5,988 nucleotides of DNA from Thermoplasmata archaeon (GTDB lineage Archaea; Thermoplasmatota; Thermoplasmata; Thermoplasmatales; GCA-001856825). Shown in pieces: positions 5,565 through 5,988 of the stretch. The translations under genes and the position numbers were made by a program. Position 1 is the stretch's first letter. Every line of letters begins with the position of its first letter. The notes under the pieces were generated by a model. That model saw only the letters and a list, made by a program, of their open reading frames with translations. It had not been told where the DNA came from and ran no database searches. Location of the stretch: positions 1 to 5,988 of the forward strand of contig JAJYRY010000065.1 of NCBI GenBank assembly GCA_021793855.1, in the 5' to 3' direction.

Positions 5565-5988
5565 CTAAACTGGTGCAGGAGATTCCTGCTCTGCTGCTCT
5601 TCTCAGGTCATCCATGGCCACTAGCAGCAATATTCCCGTTATAATACCGTTGAAAATCAGTGCAACTATTCCAAAGGCGACACTATCCGCATCGTACGCA
5701 GATTTCGCATCTCCACTTTCCATGAACCTCCTGATTTCCAGTATATTGTGCAGTATCCATATACTGATCACCAAGAAAATGAGAAATATGAACACGATGA
5801 AACCACCAAATGGGAAAGCTACTGGATTTGCAAAGAGAATTAACATGGCAATGAAAGAAATACCGAAACCGATTATGACAAGGATCGAGAGTATCATCGC
5901 TATGAGCACCAGCGTTGGTGCCGATCCCATTGCCCTCTGATTGACGGCATTCCCAAGCTGCTGGGTCTTGATAATATTCCCTTCGTCA
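5565..5988 (-). CDS. Small membrane protein with three hydrophobic segments, 5' end beyond the right edge
   Basis: The frame is open from the right edge to TAG 5567-5565, with 140 visible codons plus one leading base. Counting from the first full codon (D), there is a polar lead (DEGNIIKTQQLGNAVNQRAM, 1-20), a long hydrophobic segment at 25-52 (probably one helix with Gly in the middle), a second at 61-82, a hydrophilic loop (RRFMESGDAKSAYDADS), a third at 103-125, and a short charged tail ending SPAPV. An internal ATG at 5930 could start a 121-residue protein, but no ribosome site is well placed before it and the upstream codons use the same style (AGG, CAG, GTC, GCC). The gene therefore probably begins outside the window. 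Composition is GC-rich like the minus-strand pair at 1-535. If the ends join, it is the C-terminal part of the gene starting at 137, second in that operon. I recognise no family with confidence. Confidence 0.75.
   Translation of the reverse strand, partial: DEGNIIKTQQLGNAVNQRAMGSAPTLVLIAMILSILVIIGFGISFIAMLILFANPVAFPFGGFIVFIFLIFLVISIWILHNILEIRRFMESGDAKSAYDADSVAFGIVALIFNGIITGILLLVAMDDLRRAAEQESPAPV
5983..5988. repeat. Six-base match between the two ends of the window (TCGTCA)
   Basis: Bases 1-6 and 5983-5988 are both TCGTCA. Merging them joins the two partial minus-strand frames in phase (Asp codon on Asp codon, reading NIDEGN), as would direct joining without overlap. This may reflect a circular or tandem molecule, or chance. 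Confidence 0.35.

Noticed and set aside
5266..5568. 100-codon plus-strand frame
   Set aside because: No ribosome site, odd composition, no recognisable family, and it overlaps a frame on the other strand; probably chance.
5614..5940. 108-codon plus-strand frame
   Set aside because: Antisense shadow of the membrane-protein gene.

Overview
The window looks archaeal, most plausibly from the Thermoplasmata or a mobile element of that group. Arg is written mostly AGG/AGA and Ile often ATA. TATA-like boxes lie at a sensible distance before the main gene, and the ribosome sites resemble the archaeal GGAGGTGA type. The lineage is an inference from style, because no universal marker gene is present. 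Base composition changes sharply along the window. By eye, positions 1-540 are GC-rich, the methyltransferase remnant is intermediate, and the large gene and the sequence after it are AT-rich. This is what a mosaic of joined pieces looks like.

Layout: (1) 1-535, minus strand: two small, translationally coupled genes with a 4-base ATGA overlap and good ribosome sites. The first (134-535) is intact in frame except for two in-frame TAG codons; the second runs off the left edge. (2) 551-1308, plus strand: a piece of a defence or restriction-type locus cut at both ends. It holds the C-terminal half of a cytosine-5 DNA methyltransferase, then a ~32-codon N-terminal stub resembling the start of PLD-like/helicase proteins of defence islands. 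(3) 1309-1595: a spacer with a perfect 9-bp inverted repeat and a probable archaeal promoter. (4) 1596-4712, plus strand: the main gene, a 1038-residue protein with an ExeA/Cdc6-like AAA+ ATPase module, a probable winged helix, a coiled coil and a long C-terminal region I do not recognise. (5) 4685-5564: a perfect 20-bp palindrome, a short tandem repeat, a TATA-like box, small hairpins and no convincing gene. (6) 5565-5988, minus strand: a three-helix membrane protein whose frame stays open to the right edge.

The first and last six bases are the same (TCGTCA). If the ends are joined, the partial gene at the left edge runs in frame into the membrane protein at the right edge, giving one protein of about 184-186 residues. 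The window could therefore be a complete small circular replicon or one unit of a tandem array. In that reading it would carry a two-gene minus-strand operon (soluble protein, then membrane protein), a scar of a defence locus and a large AAA+ ATPase, with the 0.85-kb non-coding stretch as a candidate origin or control region. The ATPase could then be a replication or partition factor, or a defence ATPase. The sequence alone does not decide between these.
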